From Amycolatopsis tucumanensis (GTDB taxonomy: Bacteria > Actinomycetota > Actinomycetes > Mycobacteriales > Pseudonocardiaceae): a stretch of 64,000 nt of DNA. The notes under the pieces were generated by a model, which did no database searches, was not told where the DNA came from, and worked only from the letters and a program-made list of their open reading frames with translations. Position numbers and translations under genes: made by a program. The DNA is taken from contig NZ_JAKGSD010000003.1 of the NCBI RefSeq assembly GCF_021654135.1, forward strand, positions 49,391 through 113,390. Direction: 5' to 3'. This document shows, piece by piece, positions 24,199 through 32,748 of this stretch. The first letter of the stretch is position 1. Every line of letters begins with the position of its first letter.

Positions 24199-25836
24199 GT
24201 GAGTGCGACCCTCCAGGCAAAGGACCTGACCGCGGGCCACGGGCACCGCACCCTCTTCTCCGGTCTCGACCTGGTGGTGGCGCCCGGTGACGTCGTCGGG
24301 CTGGTCGGCGTCAACGGCGCGGGCAAGTCCACGCTGCTGCGGATCCTCGCCGGGGTCGACAAGCCCGAGGCGGGCGAGGTCCGGCTCACCCCGCCCGCGG
24401 CGACCGTCGGGTACCTGCCGCAGGAACCGGAACGCAGGCCGGGCGAGTCGGTGCGCGAGTTCCTGGCTCGGCGCACCTCGGTCGCGGCGGCGCAGGCGGA
24501 GCTGGACGCGGCCACCGAGGCGCTGACCGCGGGCGCCGACGGAGCCGACGACCGCTACGCCGTCGCCCTCGACCGGTGGCTGGCGCTGGGCGGCGCGGAC
24601 CTCGACCACCGCGCCGAGGAGGTCGCGGTCGAGCTGGGCCTGTCGGTGGACCTCGACCAGCCGATGACGTCGCTGTCCGGCGGGCAGGCCGCCCGCGCCG
24701 GGCTCGCGTCGCTGCTGCTCAGCCGCTACGACGTGTTCCTGCTCGACGAGCCGACCAACGACCTCGACCTGGACGGCCTGGCGCGGCTCGAGCGGTTCGT
24801 CACCGGGCTGCGCGCGGCGACCGTGCTGGTCAGCCACGACCGGGAGTTCCTCGCCCGCACCGTCGACCAGGTGCTGGAGCTGGACCTGCCGCAGCAGCAG
24901 GTGCGGCTCTACGGCGGCGGGTACGAGTCGTACCTGGAGGAGCGCGCCGTGGCGCGGCGGCACGCGCGCGAGAACTACGAGGAGTACGCGGCGACGCGCG
25001 CTTCGCTGGAGGAGCGGGCGCGCACGCAGCGGGCCTGGATGGAGAAGGGCGTCCGCAACGCCCGCCGCAAGGCCGCGGACAACGACAAGGCCGGCCGCAA
25101 GTTCCGCGCGGAGGCCACCGAGAAGCAGGCCGCGAAGGCCCGCCAGACCGACCGGATGATCGAACGGCTGGAGGCCGTCGAGGAGCCGCGCAAGGAGTGG
25201 GAGCTGCGGATGGAGATCGCCGCGGCTCCGCGGGCCGGCGCGGTCGTGGCGACGCTGCGGGGAGCCGTGGTGCGGCGGGACGCGTTCACCCTCGGGCCGG
25301 TGGACCTGCAGATCGACTGGGCCGACCGGGTGGCGATCACCGGTGCGAACGGGGCAGGCAAGTCGACGCTGCTGGCCGCGCTGCTCGGGCGGGTTCCGCT
25401 CGACGCCGGGTCGGCGTCGCTGGGGTCCGGGGTGGAGGTCGGCGAGGTCGACCAGGCGCGCCGGCTGTTCCTCGGCGACCTGCCGCTGGCCGAGGCGTTC
25501 GCGCGGGAGGTCCCGTCCCTCGCCGACGCCGACGTCCGGACGCTGCTCGCGAAGTTCGGCCTGGCGGCCGCGCACGTGCTCCGCCCCGCGGCGACGCTGT
25601 CCCCGGGCGAGCGCACCCGCGCGGCGCTCGCGCTGCTGCAGGCGCGCGGGGTGAACCTGCTGGTACTGGACGAGCCGACCAACCACCTCGACCTGCCCGC
25701 CATCGAGCAGCTGGAGTCCGCTTTGGACAGCTACCGGGGCACGCTGCTGCTGGTGACCCACGACCGGCGCATGCTGGAGGCGGTCCACGTGACCCGGCGG
25801 CTGGAGGTCGTGGACGGCAAGGTCACCGAGCTCTGA
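24199..25836 (+). CDS. ABC-F family ATP-binding protein
   Basis: A 545-residue soluble protein with two ATPase domains and no membrane segments. Domain 1: Walker A GVNGAGKST, signature LSGGQAARA, Walker B FLLDEPTNDLDL. A basic linker (residues about 240-330, ERARTQRAWMEKGVRNARRK) corresponds to the ribosomal P-site tRNA interaction motif. Domain 2: GANGAGKST, LSPGERTRA, LVLDEPTNHLDL. ABC-F proteins act on the ribosome, in translation or antibiotic resistance; which applies here is not shown. GTG start without Shine-Dalgarno; TAGGGT at 24187-24192 (overlapping the pseudogene stop) fits a leaderless promoter. Confidence 0.93.
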   Translation: MSATLQAKDLTAGHGHRTLFSGLDLVVAPGDVVGLVGVNGAGKSTLLRILAGVDKPEAGEVRLTPPAATVGYLPQEPERRPGESVREFLARRTSVAAAQAELDAATEALTAGADGADDRYAVALDRWLALGGADLDHRAEEVAVELGLSVDLDQPMTSLSGGQAARAGLASLLLSRYDVFLLDEPTNDLDLDGLARLERFVTGLRAATVLVSHDREFLARTVDQVLELDLPQQQVRLYGGGYESYLEERAVARRHARENYEEYAATRASLEERARTQRAWMEKGVRNARRKAADNDKAGRKFRAEATEKQAAKARQTDRMIERLEAVEEPRKEWELRMEIAAAPRAGAVVATLRGAVVRRDAFTLGPVDLQIDWADRVAITGANGAGKSTLLAALLGRVPLDAGSASLGSGVEVGEVDQARRLFLGDLPLAEAFAREVPSLADADVRTLLAKFGLAAAHVLRPAATLSPGERTRAALALLQARGVNLLVLDEPTNHLDLPAIEQLESALDSYRGTLLLVTHDRRMLEAVHVTRRLEVVDGKVTEL

Positions 25837-25974
25837 GCCGTGACTTTCTCCGCCCCCGCGACGAGGTGACGCGCCCGGGCATGGGGCGCACGCTGCGGCG
25901 ATATCGGTTCACGTATCGCCGAACGGGTGGCGTGGTCTTGGACAGGCGTACCACTTCGGTGCTGGGGTGGCGCC

Positions 25975-27531
25975 ATGAGAACGAAGAAGTGGCTGCTGAC
26001 CTGCGGCGTGCTCGCGGTGATCGCGATCGTCACGGCAGCGATCGTGGTGCTGCGTGGCCGCCCGGGCGGCGCACCCGCCGGGGACGGTGTCGCGGCGGCG
26101 GTCGGGCAGTACCTGCGCGCGTGGTCGGCAGGCGACGACCGGCAGGCCGGTGCGCTGACCGACGATCCCCGTGGCGCCGGCACGGTGCTCGCCGCGTCCC
26201 GGTCGGGTCTCGGGGCCTCCGCGGTGACGGCGACGCTCCAGGACGTCAGCGGCGACACCGCGCGCGTCCGTGTCGAGTGGACACTGGGTCAGGGCCGGGT
26301 GTGGACCTACGACACCGCGCTGACCGTCGTCCCGGGTGACGACGCGCCACGCGTGCACTTCACCCCGGCGGCGATCCACCCCGAGCTCGGCGAGGGCGAC
26401 CGGCTGGTCACGCGCTCCGCGGCCGCCGGGGTCGCCCTCGTGGACCGGGACGGCGAGCCGTTGCTGCGGTGGGGCACGAGCGGCCCGGAGGCCGTCGAAC
26501 CGTCGCTCGCGCCGTTGATCCTGCCCGGGCTCGGGCGACTGCTCGCGATCGACAGCACTGCCTGGACCGTGTCGCGCGTCGACCGGCAGGGCCGGGAAGA
26601 AGTGCTCCACCGCGCCGGGCAGCCGCCCGCAGCGCCGATGAGAACCACGCTGAGCCGCACCGTTCAGCGGGCGGCGCAGGCGGCGGTGGACGGTGCGCCG
26701 GGGCCCGCGATGCTGGTCGTGATCCAGCCGTCCACCGGGGACATCCTGGCCGTGGCGCAGAACGCGCAGGTCACCGACGGCAACCCGCTGACCGGCCTGT
26801 ACGCCCCGGGATCCACGTTCAAGATCGCCACCGTGACCGCGGCGCTGGAACGGGGACTCACTAGCGCGGACGAGCAACTGCCGTGCCCGGCGACTGTCCG
26901 GATCGGGCAGCGGACCATTCCCAACGAGGACCTGTTCGCCTTTCCCTCGCTGCCGTTGCACTCGGCGTTCGCGCACTCGTGCAACACGACCTTCGCGCAG
27001 CTGGCTTCGCGGCTGCCCGCGGACGGGCTGGCCGAGGCGGCCGGACGGCTGGGCCTGAACGCCGACTTCACCATCCCGGGCATCACCACCGAGGCGGGCA
27101 AGGTGGTTCCCGCGACCGGCTCGGCCGATCAGGTCGAGTCGGCGATCGGCCAGGGCTCGGTGCAGGCCAGCCCGTTCGGACTGGCGTTGATGGCGGCGAC
27201 CGTCGCGGCGGGCGAACCCGTGACGCCGCAACTGGTTCGCGACCGCCCCACGACGGTCAACGAGGGTTACACCGCGCCGTCCCGGAACGTGATCGCCGAG
27301 CTGCGGACGATGATGCGGGAGGTCGTCACCGGCGGCACCGCGACCGGCCTGCGGGCGAGCGGAACCGTGCACGGCAAGACGGGCACGGCGCAGTACGGCG
27401 ACGGCAGCCAGGCGAACGGCTGGTTCGTGGGCTACCGGGGGGACGTCGCGTTCTCGGCGCTGACCCTCGCGACCAACTCGTCGAAGCCCGCCGTCGCGCT
27501 GTCCGCGGCCTTCCTGAACCGGCTGCCCTGA
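25975..27531 (+). CDS. Penicillin-binding protein (MecA_N-like and transpeptidase domains)
   Basis: A 518-residue membrane-anchored transpeptidase acting on peptidoglycan outside the cell. One N-terminal membrane segment at about 6-27, then an NTF2-like MecA_N-type domain (about 38-130), a short dimer region, and a transpeptidase domain with all three motifs: STFK (Ser280), SCN (335-337) and KTG (468-470). No PASTA domains and no transglycosylase, so it is a class B PBP of the PBP2a-like or PbpA-like layout. The start at 25975 puts the membrane anchor first. Upstream lies a 138-bp gap after the ABC-F gene. Its role in beta-lactam tolerance is possible but unproven. Confidence 0.92.
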   Translation: MRTKKWLLTCGVLAVIAIVTAAIVVLRGRPGGAPAGDGVAAAVGQYLRAWSAGDDRQAGALTDDPRGAGTVLAASRSGLGASAVTATLQDVSGDTARVRVEWTLGQGRVWTYDTALTVVPGDDAPRVHFTPAAIHPELGEGDRLVTRSAAAGVALVDRDGEPLLRWGTSGPEAVEPSLAPLILPGLGRLLAIDSTAWTVSRVDRQGREEVLHRAGQPPAAPMRTTLSRTVQRAAQAAVDGAPGPAMLVVIQPSTGDILAVAQNAQVTDGNPLTGLYAPGSTFKIATVTAALERGLTSADEQLPCPATVRIGQRTIPNEDLFAFPSLPLHSAFAHSCNTTFAQLASRLPADGLAEAAGRLGLNADFTIPGITTEAGKVVPATGSADQVESAIGQGSVQASPFGLALMAATVAAGEPVTPQLVRDRPTTVNEGYTAPSRNVIAELRTMMREVVTGGTATGLRASGTVHGKTGTAQYGDGSQANGWFVGYRGDVAFSALTLATNSSKPAVALSAAFLNRLP

Positions 27532-27636
27532 CCGCCGTGCGGCCCGAAAGATCCGCTTCGCGCCCCGTTCACCCTGGCGACCGGCCCCATCCACCGGCGG
27601 TGGCTAGACAGTGTCGGTGCCGGAGAAGGGAAACCG

Positions 27637-28479
27637 ATGAAACGACTGCTGTTGCTGATCTTCGCCGTGGTCGTGGCGGGCGGTGCGCTGCCTGCGACGG
27701 CGGCGCCGCGGGTGCAGCCGCTCGAACACGCCCACGCCCACAACGACTACGAGCACGACCGCCCGCTGGCGGATGCTCTCGACCACGGCTTCACCTCGGT
27801 CGAGGCCGACGTGTGGCTGGTGGACGACGAACTGCGGGTGGCGCACGACCTCGTCGACGCGCGGCCCGGGCGCACCCTGACCAGCCTGTACCTGAAGCCG
27901 CTCGCCCAGCGGGTGCACGCGGGCGGCGGCCGGGTCTACCCGCGGTGGCGCGGGTCGTTCCAGCTGCTGATCGACATCAAGAGCGACGGCCCGTCGACGT
28001 ACCAGGCCGTGGACGCGGCGCTGCGCGAGTTCCGGTTCATGCTCACGCGGTGGACCAACGGGCACGAGCGCAGCGGCGCGGTCGAGGTGGTCATCAGCGG
28101 CAACCGGCCGCGCGCGGACATGCTGGCGCAGCGCAGCAGGCTGGCGGGCTACGACGGACGGCTGGCCGACCTGGGCACCGGCACGCCGGCCGGTTTCATG
28201 CCGCTGGTGAGTGACAACTGGAGCAACGCCTTCACGTGGCAGGGCGTGGGCCCGATGCCGGCGGCCGAGCGGGCGAAGCTGCAGGGGATCGTCGCGCAGG
28301 CGCACGAGGCCGGCTACCGGATCCGCTTCTGGGCGACGCCCGACACGCCGGGCGCCGCGCGGGAGGCGGTGTGGCGGGAGCTGCTGGCGGCCGGGGTGGA
28401 CCACATCAACACGGACGACCTGGCCGGGCTGCGGGAGTTCCTGCTGGCCAACGACCCAGCCGAGCGCCGGGTGGCTTGA
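27637..28479 (+). CDS. Secreted PI-PLC/glycerophosphodiesterase-like protein
   Basis: A 280-residue secreted protein with a signal peptide ending near ATA-AP (residue 23). It opens with EHAHAHNDYEHDRPL, the hallmark of an uncharacterised PI-PLC/GDPD superfamily branch, followed by SVEADVWLVDDELRVAHD, which supplies the Glu-Asp and His residues of the active site. The TIM-barrel end is YRIRFWATPD then HINTDDL. Likely a phosphodiesterase; substrate unknown. GAGAAGGG precedes the ATG. Its last 16 codons are duplicated 588 bp downstream. Confidence 0.88.
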   Translation: MKRLLLLIFAVVVAGGALPATAAPRVQPLEHAHAHNDYEHDRPLADALDHGFTSVEADVWLVDDELRVAHDLVDARPGRTLTSLYLKPLAQRVHAGGGRVYPRWRGSFQLLIDIKSDGPSTYQAVDAALREFRFMLTRWTNGHERSGAVEVVISGNRPRADMLAQRSRLAGYDGRLADLGTGTPAGFMPLVSDNWSNAFTWQGVGPMPAAERAKLQGIVAQAHEAGYRIRFWATPDTPGAAREAVWRELLAAGVDHINTDDLAGLREFLLANDPAERRVA

Positions 28480-29100
28480 TCCGGTTGGTGAGGGCGGCTT
28501 GAGCCGTTTCACCACGGACGGTGGTGGCTGGGCGCGGGCGGCGGCTTGGTTTCGGCGGACGGGCCGCCGCCGGCGCTGCGGTGCATGGACTGGCCGGCCG
28601 CCGGATCTTCAGGTGGGTGGGGGCGGGGTGGCCCGTCACCATCGGTGGGTGGGAAACGAACTGCCGGTGGGCCGGACGGTTGAACCCGAGTCGGCTGGGC
28701 TCCGGCCCGCCGTCAGGGGCGGCGGGGTCGCGCGGCCCGGCCGAATCCCCCGGTCCTCCCGGCGGCTCGGCGACCTCGCCCCGCACCGCGGCTCGGCCGA
28801 TCGGCCCGGTCCCGGTGGCCCGGCCGAGCGTCAGGCGGCTTGAGCCGTTTCACCACGGGAAGGTGGTGGCTGGGCGCGGGCGGCGGCTTGGTTTCGGGGG
28901 CAGGGCCGCCGGCGCTGGGATGAATAACCCACCCGGCCTGCGGCGGAACGGACGGTTGAACCCGAGTCGGCTGGGCTCCGGCCCGCCGCCAGCGGCGGCG
29001 GGGTCGCACGGCCCGGCCGCGGGATTTCCTGCTGGCCAACGACCCGGCCGAGCGCCGGGCGGCTTGATCCGGTTGGTGAGGGCGGTGCGAGCCGCCCTCA
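28436..29100. repeat. Duplicated gene 3' end with internal repeated blocks
   Basis: The 63-bp block beginning TTCCTGCTGGCCAACGAC at 28438 (last codons of the phosphodiesterase plus 20 bp of flank) reappears at 29026 with about two differences. Between them two further blocks are each present twice: one starting GGCTTGAGCCGTTTCACC at 28496 and 28837, and one starting ACGGTTGAACCCGAGTCGG at 28676 and 28952. The copy at 29026 keeps the codons and stop but has no gene in front of it. Long frames in the opposite direction are repeat artefacts. No gene lies in 28480-29135. Confidence 0.85.
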
Positions 29101-29135
29101 CCAACCGTCCGGAACTCGCTGTCCGTCAACCAGTC

Positions 29136-29888
29136 CTACGCAGCCGGATCGAACGGAATCCCCGCCGGCTTGGCCTTCGTCAGGTTGCTCGCGAACGCGC
29201 TGTCCTTGATCGCGAAGCTCGCGGATCCGAAGTCCGCACCCATCAACCGGTCGCGGATGCCCGCCGGGTAGTTGTCCCAGCTCACCAGGTCCGGGTACTG
29301 CCACGTGCCGTAGTGGTTTTCCGGCGTCTCGGTCATCCCCGCGAGGCGGAAGCAGTGCGTGCTCGCGCCGTCCTTGTGGTAGACGACCTTCGCGTGCGTG
29401 CCGTCCCAGCCGACCTGCGCGCGCGGGTAGGTGGAGTACTCGCCGTGCGCCGACACCGACACGTACTCCGCCTGGCCGCCCTGCACCCAGACCACCACGT
29501 GCTCGATGTCGTGCCGGTGCCCGCAGCAGTCGATGCCCGGCACCGCCTGGTCCTTCTCGAAGTACAGGTCGTAGACGTAGGCGCACCAGCCGTTGTTGCA
29601 CTTCGACCGCGAGTACGAGTTCGTGTTGTCCAAATCGGACTGGTCGTGGCAGTTGCCGTTCAGGGCGCCGGAGTTGTTGAGCCCCGGGTTGAGCGTGCCG
29701 TCCGGGCCGATGGCGGGCGTCGGGTAGCAGCCGTCGCCGTCGTAGTCGAACGCGGGCTGCCACTTGCCGTCCTCGGCGGCGTAGCTCGCGGGAAGCGCTT
29801 TCGGCGGCTCGGCCCACGCGGCGGCGGGCAGCAGGACGGTGAACAGGGTCGCGATCACGGTGACGACAGCGGCTCTTCTCGCGCGCAT
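29136..29888 (-). CDS. Secreted NPP1/Nep1-like protein
   Basis: A 250-residue secreted protein of the NPP1 (necrosis-inducing) family. The signal peptide ends near AWA-EP (about 26). The conserved heptapeptide appears as GHRHDIEH, with Ile where the cytolytic plant-active proteins have Trp. Two cysteine pairs are visible (CYPTPA with NCHDQS, and SKCNNGWC). In active members this region binds a divalent cation and glycosyl inositol phosphoryl ceramide in plant membranes; whether this version is toxic is uncertain because of the Ile change. The start is the ATG at 29888 rather than the upstream frame extension. It is divergent from the beta-propeller gene. Confidence 0.88.
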   Translation of the reverse strand: MRARRAAVVTVIATLFTVLLPAAAWAEPPKALPASYAAEDGKWQPAFDYDGDGCYPTPAIGPDGTLNPGLNNSGALNGNCHDQSDLDNTNSYSRSKCNNGWCAYVYDLYFEKDQAVPGIDCCGHRHDIEHVVVWVQGGQAEYVSVSAHGEYSTYPRAQVGWDGTHAKVVYHKDGASTHCFRLAGMTETPENHYGTWQYPDLVSWDNYPAGIRDRLMGADFGSASFAIKDSAFASNLTKAKPAGIPFDPAA

Positions 29889-30031
29889 GACTGACCTTTC
29901 CCTCGGCGATCTCGTGGGAAAGTACCGGGATCGATCCACAGCCGGTGGTCCCGCGCGTGAACAAGTGCTTACGGACCGCTCCCGAGTTGCGCTACTCTCC
30001 AGTAGGTAGCCGCTTCCAACGGAGGAAGACC

Positions 30032-31240
30032 ATGCGTGCTCGCGCGTTCCTGCTCGGTGCCCTCATGCTCGCCGCCGCGCCCACGGCCGCCACCGCCGAG
30101 CCGGCCCTGCAGGAGGTCCTGCTCGTCGGCAACAACTGGGAGGGCACGGCCGACGTCCTCGCCTCGACCGGGGACTTCCACCGCATCGGCCGGATCGACG
30201 TCGTCCCGGACAAGGACGAGCGGCTGCGCGAGATCTACCTCAACCCGGTCCGGCTCGCGTTCTTCCTGGGCATCCGCGAGACCGTGGGCGAGGGGCACGA
30301 CCAGTTCGTCGACGACATGTACTCCACCCCCGACGGCTCCGCGATCGTGGTGTCCCGCCCCAGTTTCGCCGACGTGGTCTCGATCGACACCGGCACCGGC
30401 GCGATCAACTGGCGCTTCCCGGTCTCCGGTTTCCGCGCCGACCACATGGCCGTCTCGCCGGACGGGCTGCGGGTCGCGGTGTCGGCGTCCACCAGCAACC
30501 GGGTGCACGTGCTGGACATCCGCACCGGCGCGGAACTGGGCTCGTTCGCCACCGGCGACAAGCCGCACGAAAACGTTTTCTCCGCCGACGGCCGCTACCT
30601 GTGGAACATGTCCATCGGGGAGGTCAACAACGACCTCGACGCGCCGTTCCTGGACCCGCTGAAGGGCGATCGCCGCATCACCGTGGTCGACGCCACCACG
30701 TTCCGGCAGGTGCGGATCATCGACATGCGGCCGCGGCTGGACGCCTTCGGGGCCGACAACTCCGACGCCGTGCGCCCGGTCGCGTTCAGCCCGGACGAGT
30801 CGGTGCTCTACTTCCAGGTGTCGTTCTTCAACGGCTTCTTCGAGTACGACGTGCCCGGCGACCGGATCACCCGCGTGAAGACGCTGCCGAAGAACCCGGC
30901 GACCAGCGACGACCGCACCACGTTCGTCAACGACTCGCGCCACCACGGCCTGTCGATGAACCCCGCGGGCACGAAGCTGTGCGTGGCGGGCACGATGGAC
31001 GACTACGCGACGGTGGTCGACCGCGCCACCCTGCGGGAGGGCCCGCTGGTGACGGCGAGCAAGCCGTACTGGGCCACGGTCAGCGGCGACGGCGCCGCGT
31101 GCGTCATCTCCGAGAGCGGGACCGACCAGGTGACCGCGATCGACTTCGCGACCGGGCAGAAGATCACGTCCGTGCCGGTGGGCGACCACCCGCAGCGGGT
31201 GCGGCTGGCTCACCTCCCGGCTGGCTGGACCGGGGTCTGA
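30032..31240 (+). CDS. Secreted YncE-like beta-propeller protein
   Basis: A 402-residue secreted protein with a signal peptide ending near ATA-EP (about 24). The body is made of YVTN/YncE-type blades: SPDGLRVAVSASTSNRVHV, SADGRYLWNMS, SPDESVLYFQVS and the closing VGDHPQRVRL. Such propellers bind proteins, nucleic acid or redox substrates; no catalytic motif is visible. GGAGGA lies five bases before the ATG. Convergent with the MarR gene, with both stops lying in a palindrome. Confidence 0.85.
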   Translation: MRARAFLLGALMLAAAPTAATAEPALQEVLLVGNNWEGTADVLASTGDFHRIGRIDVVPDKDERLREIYLNPVRLAFFLGIRETVGEGHDQFVDDMYSTPDGSAIVVSRPSFADVVSIDTGTGAINWRFPVSGFRADHMAVSPDGLRVAVSASTSNRVHVLDIRTGAELGSFATGDKPHENVFSADGRYLWNMSIGEVNNDLDAPFLDPLKGDRRITVVDATTFRQVRIIDMRPRLDAFGADNSDAVRPVAFSPDESVLYFQVSFFNGFFEYDVPGDRITRVKTLPKNPATSDDRTTFVNDSRHHGLSMNPAGTKLCVAGTMDDYATVVDRATLREGPLVTASKPYWATVSGDGAACVISESGTDQVTAIDFATGQKITSVPVGDHPQRVRLAHLPAGWTGV

Positions 31241-31248
31241 CCGGTCAG
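31237..31248. terminator. Stop-codon palindrome at a convergent junction
   Basis: CTGACCGGTCAG is a perfect 12-bp palindrome. It contains the TGA of the beta-propeller gene (31238-31240) and, on the other strand, the TGA of the MarR gene (31245-31247). It may help bidirectional termination, but the arms are short. A similar element occurs at 32734-32748. Confidence 0.4.
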
Positions 31249-31736
31249 GTCTTCTTGCGGCGCGCGGTGGCCGAGCGCGGCGGAGCGGCGCGCATCCGCT
31301 CGCGCACCCCGCTCAGGATGCCGCTCAGGGTGGTGAGGTCCCGCCGGGACAGCCCCTCGAACAGCATCGTGCGCACCACGTCGACGTGGCCGGGCAGGAC
31401 GCGGTTCACCATGTCCCGGCCGGCGTCGGTGATCGTCACCGTCACGCTGCGCTCGTCGTCCTCGGACTGGCGGCGCGTGACCAGCCCGGCCTTGTCCAGC
31501 AGCCCGGCCTGGTAGGTCAGGCCGCTGCGGCTGTAGACGACCCCGTCGGCCAGGTCGGTCATCCGCTGGCTGCCGCCGGGGGAGTTCGCGAGCCGGGCGA
31601 GGATCTGGAACTGCACCCAGCTCAGCGGCCCGCTCGCGCGCAGCTGCTGCTCCACCGCGTGCTGCAGGAGGCTGCTGACCTCCATCAGCGCGAAGTACGC
31701 GTCCAGCTGCTCCGAGTCGAGTGCGTCGTGGCTCAC
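31245..31736 (-). CDS. MarR family transcriptional regulator
   Basis: A 163-residue MarR regulator. Winged-helix core at about 38-110: ILARLANSPGGSQRMTDLAD, VVYSRSGLTYQ and the wing QSEDDERSVTVTITDAG. No conserved redox cysteine is present, so it probably senses a ligand rather than an oxidant. GTG start. Divergent from a quinone-oxidoreductase gene, with two matching palindromes between; the usual logic is joint repression relieved by a toxic electrophile or phenolic. Confidence 0.9.
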   Translation of the reverse strand: MSHDALDSEQLDAYFALMEVSSLLQHAVEQQLRASGPLSWVQFQILARLANSPGGSQRMTDLADGVVYSRSGLTYQAGLLDKAGLVTRRQSEDDERSVTVTITDAGRDMVNRVLPGHVDVVRTMLFEGLSRRDLTTLSGILSGVRERMRAAPPRSATARRKKT

Positions 31737-31752
31737 GCCCGGAATTCTACTT

Positions 31753-31802
31753 GCTTCGACTTCGAAGCGAGCTATGGTCGGGATGTGCTTCGAATTCGGA
31801 GC
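31753..31802. promoter_or_regulatory. Pair of MarR operators
   Basis: GCTTCGA-NN-TCGAAGC occurs perfectly at 31753-31768, and again with one mismatch (TCGGAGC) at 31787-31802, 34 bp (about three helical turns) apart. Both lie in the 89-bp gap between the divergent MarR and oxidoreductase genes. Confidence 0.85.
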
Positions 31803-31825
31803 AAATGTCGAATCGAGGAGTGATC

Positions 31826-32737
31826 ATGAGAGCAGTGCGGTACAGCGAGTACGGCGGCCCGGACGTCCTGCGCCACGAGGAGGCCGAGCGGCCCCAGCCA
31901 GGGCCGGGCCAGGTGCTGGTGCGGGTCGCGGGCACCAGCTTCAACGGTGTGGACGCCCTGGTCCGCGCCGGTGTGCTGCAGGAGGTCTTCCCGGTGCGCC
32001 TGCCCCACATCCCGGGCGTGGACGTGGCCGGGACCGTCGAGGAGACCGGCGACGGCGTGACCGGCTTCCGGCCCGGCGACGCGGTGATCGGGTTCCTGCC
32101 GATCGTCGACGGCGGCGCGGCGGCCGAGTACGTGCTGGCCCCGGCCGAGGTGCTGGCGGCCGCGCCGGAGTCCGTTCCGCTGGCCGACGCCGCGGCGCTT
32201 CCGGTGGTGGGCCTCACCGCGTGGCAGGGGCTGTTCGAGCTCGGCCAGGTGCGGCCGGGACAGCGCGTGCTGGTGCACGGCGCGGGCGGCGCCGTCGGCG
32301 GTTACGCGGTGCAGCTGGCGGCCCAGGCCGGGGCGACGGTCATCGCCACCGCCCGCGACGAGCACGCCGATCGGCTACGGTCCAACGGCGCGGCGCAGGT
32401 CGTCGGCCGCGAGGCGTTCGGCGAGGTGCGGGAGCCGGTCGACGTGGTGCTGAACCTGGCGCCGGAGACCCCGCCCGAGCTGACCGCGCTGGTGCGCGCG
32501 GGCGGGATCGTGGTGACCAGCGCGACGCCGCCGGAACCCGACGAGGCCCGCGGCGTGCGCGCCGAGCGTGTGTTCGTCCGCAGCGACGCCGCGCAGCTCC
32601 GGCACCTCGCGGAGGAGGTCGACGCCGGGCGGCTGCGCATCCACGTCGCCGACCGCCGCCCGCTCGCCGAACTGCCCGCGGTCCACGAGGCGGCCGGCGC
32701 CGGGAAGCTCGCCGGCAAGACGGTGCTCGTGCCCTGA
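31826..32737 (+). CDS. Quinone oxidoreductase-like MDR protein
   Basis: A 303-residue zinc-independent medium-chain dehydrogenase of the quinone oxidoreductase type. The cofactor loop GAGGAVGGYAVQLA is at about 155; the structural-zinc lobe is absent. It opens with MRAVRYSEYGGPDVL and has the substrate-domain motif SFNGVDALVR. Likely reduces quinones or enals with NADPH. GAGGAG precedes the ATG. Controlled, by inference, through the two palindromes upstream. Confidence 0.92.
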   Translation: MRAVRYSEYGGPDVLRHEEAERPQPGPGQVLVRVAGTSFNGVDALVRAGVLQEVFPVRLPHIPGVDVAGTVEETGDGVTGFRPGDAVIGFLPIVDGGAAAEYVLAPAEVLAAAPESVPLADAAALPVVGLTAWQGLFELGQVRPGQRVLVHGAGGAVGGYAVQLAAQAGATVIATARDEHADRLRSNGAAQVVGREAFGEVREPVDVVLNLAPETPPELTALVRAGGIVVTSATPPEPDEARGVRAERVFVRSDAAQLRHLAEEVDAGRLRIHVADRRPLAELPAVHEAAGAGKLAGKTVLVP

Positions 32738-32748
32738 CCGGCGGTCAG
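32734..32748. terminator. Second stop-codon palindrome at a convergent junction
   Basis: CTGACC-GGC-GGTCAG. The left arm contains the TGA of the oxidoreductase gene (32735-32737) and the right arm, on the opposite strand, the TGA of the DUF916-like gene (32745-32747). A short hairpin, possibly bidirectional. Confidence 0.4.

Noticed and set aside
28521..29894. Long plus-strand frame of 457 codons
   Set aside because: It crosses the duplicated region and then runs antisense to the Nep1-like gene, which has a signal peptide and family motifs.
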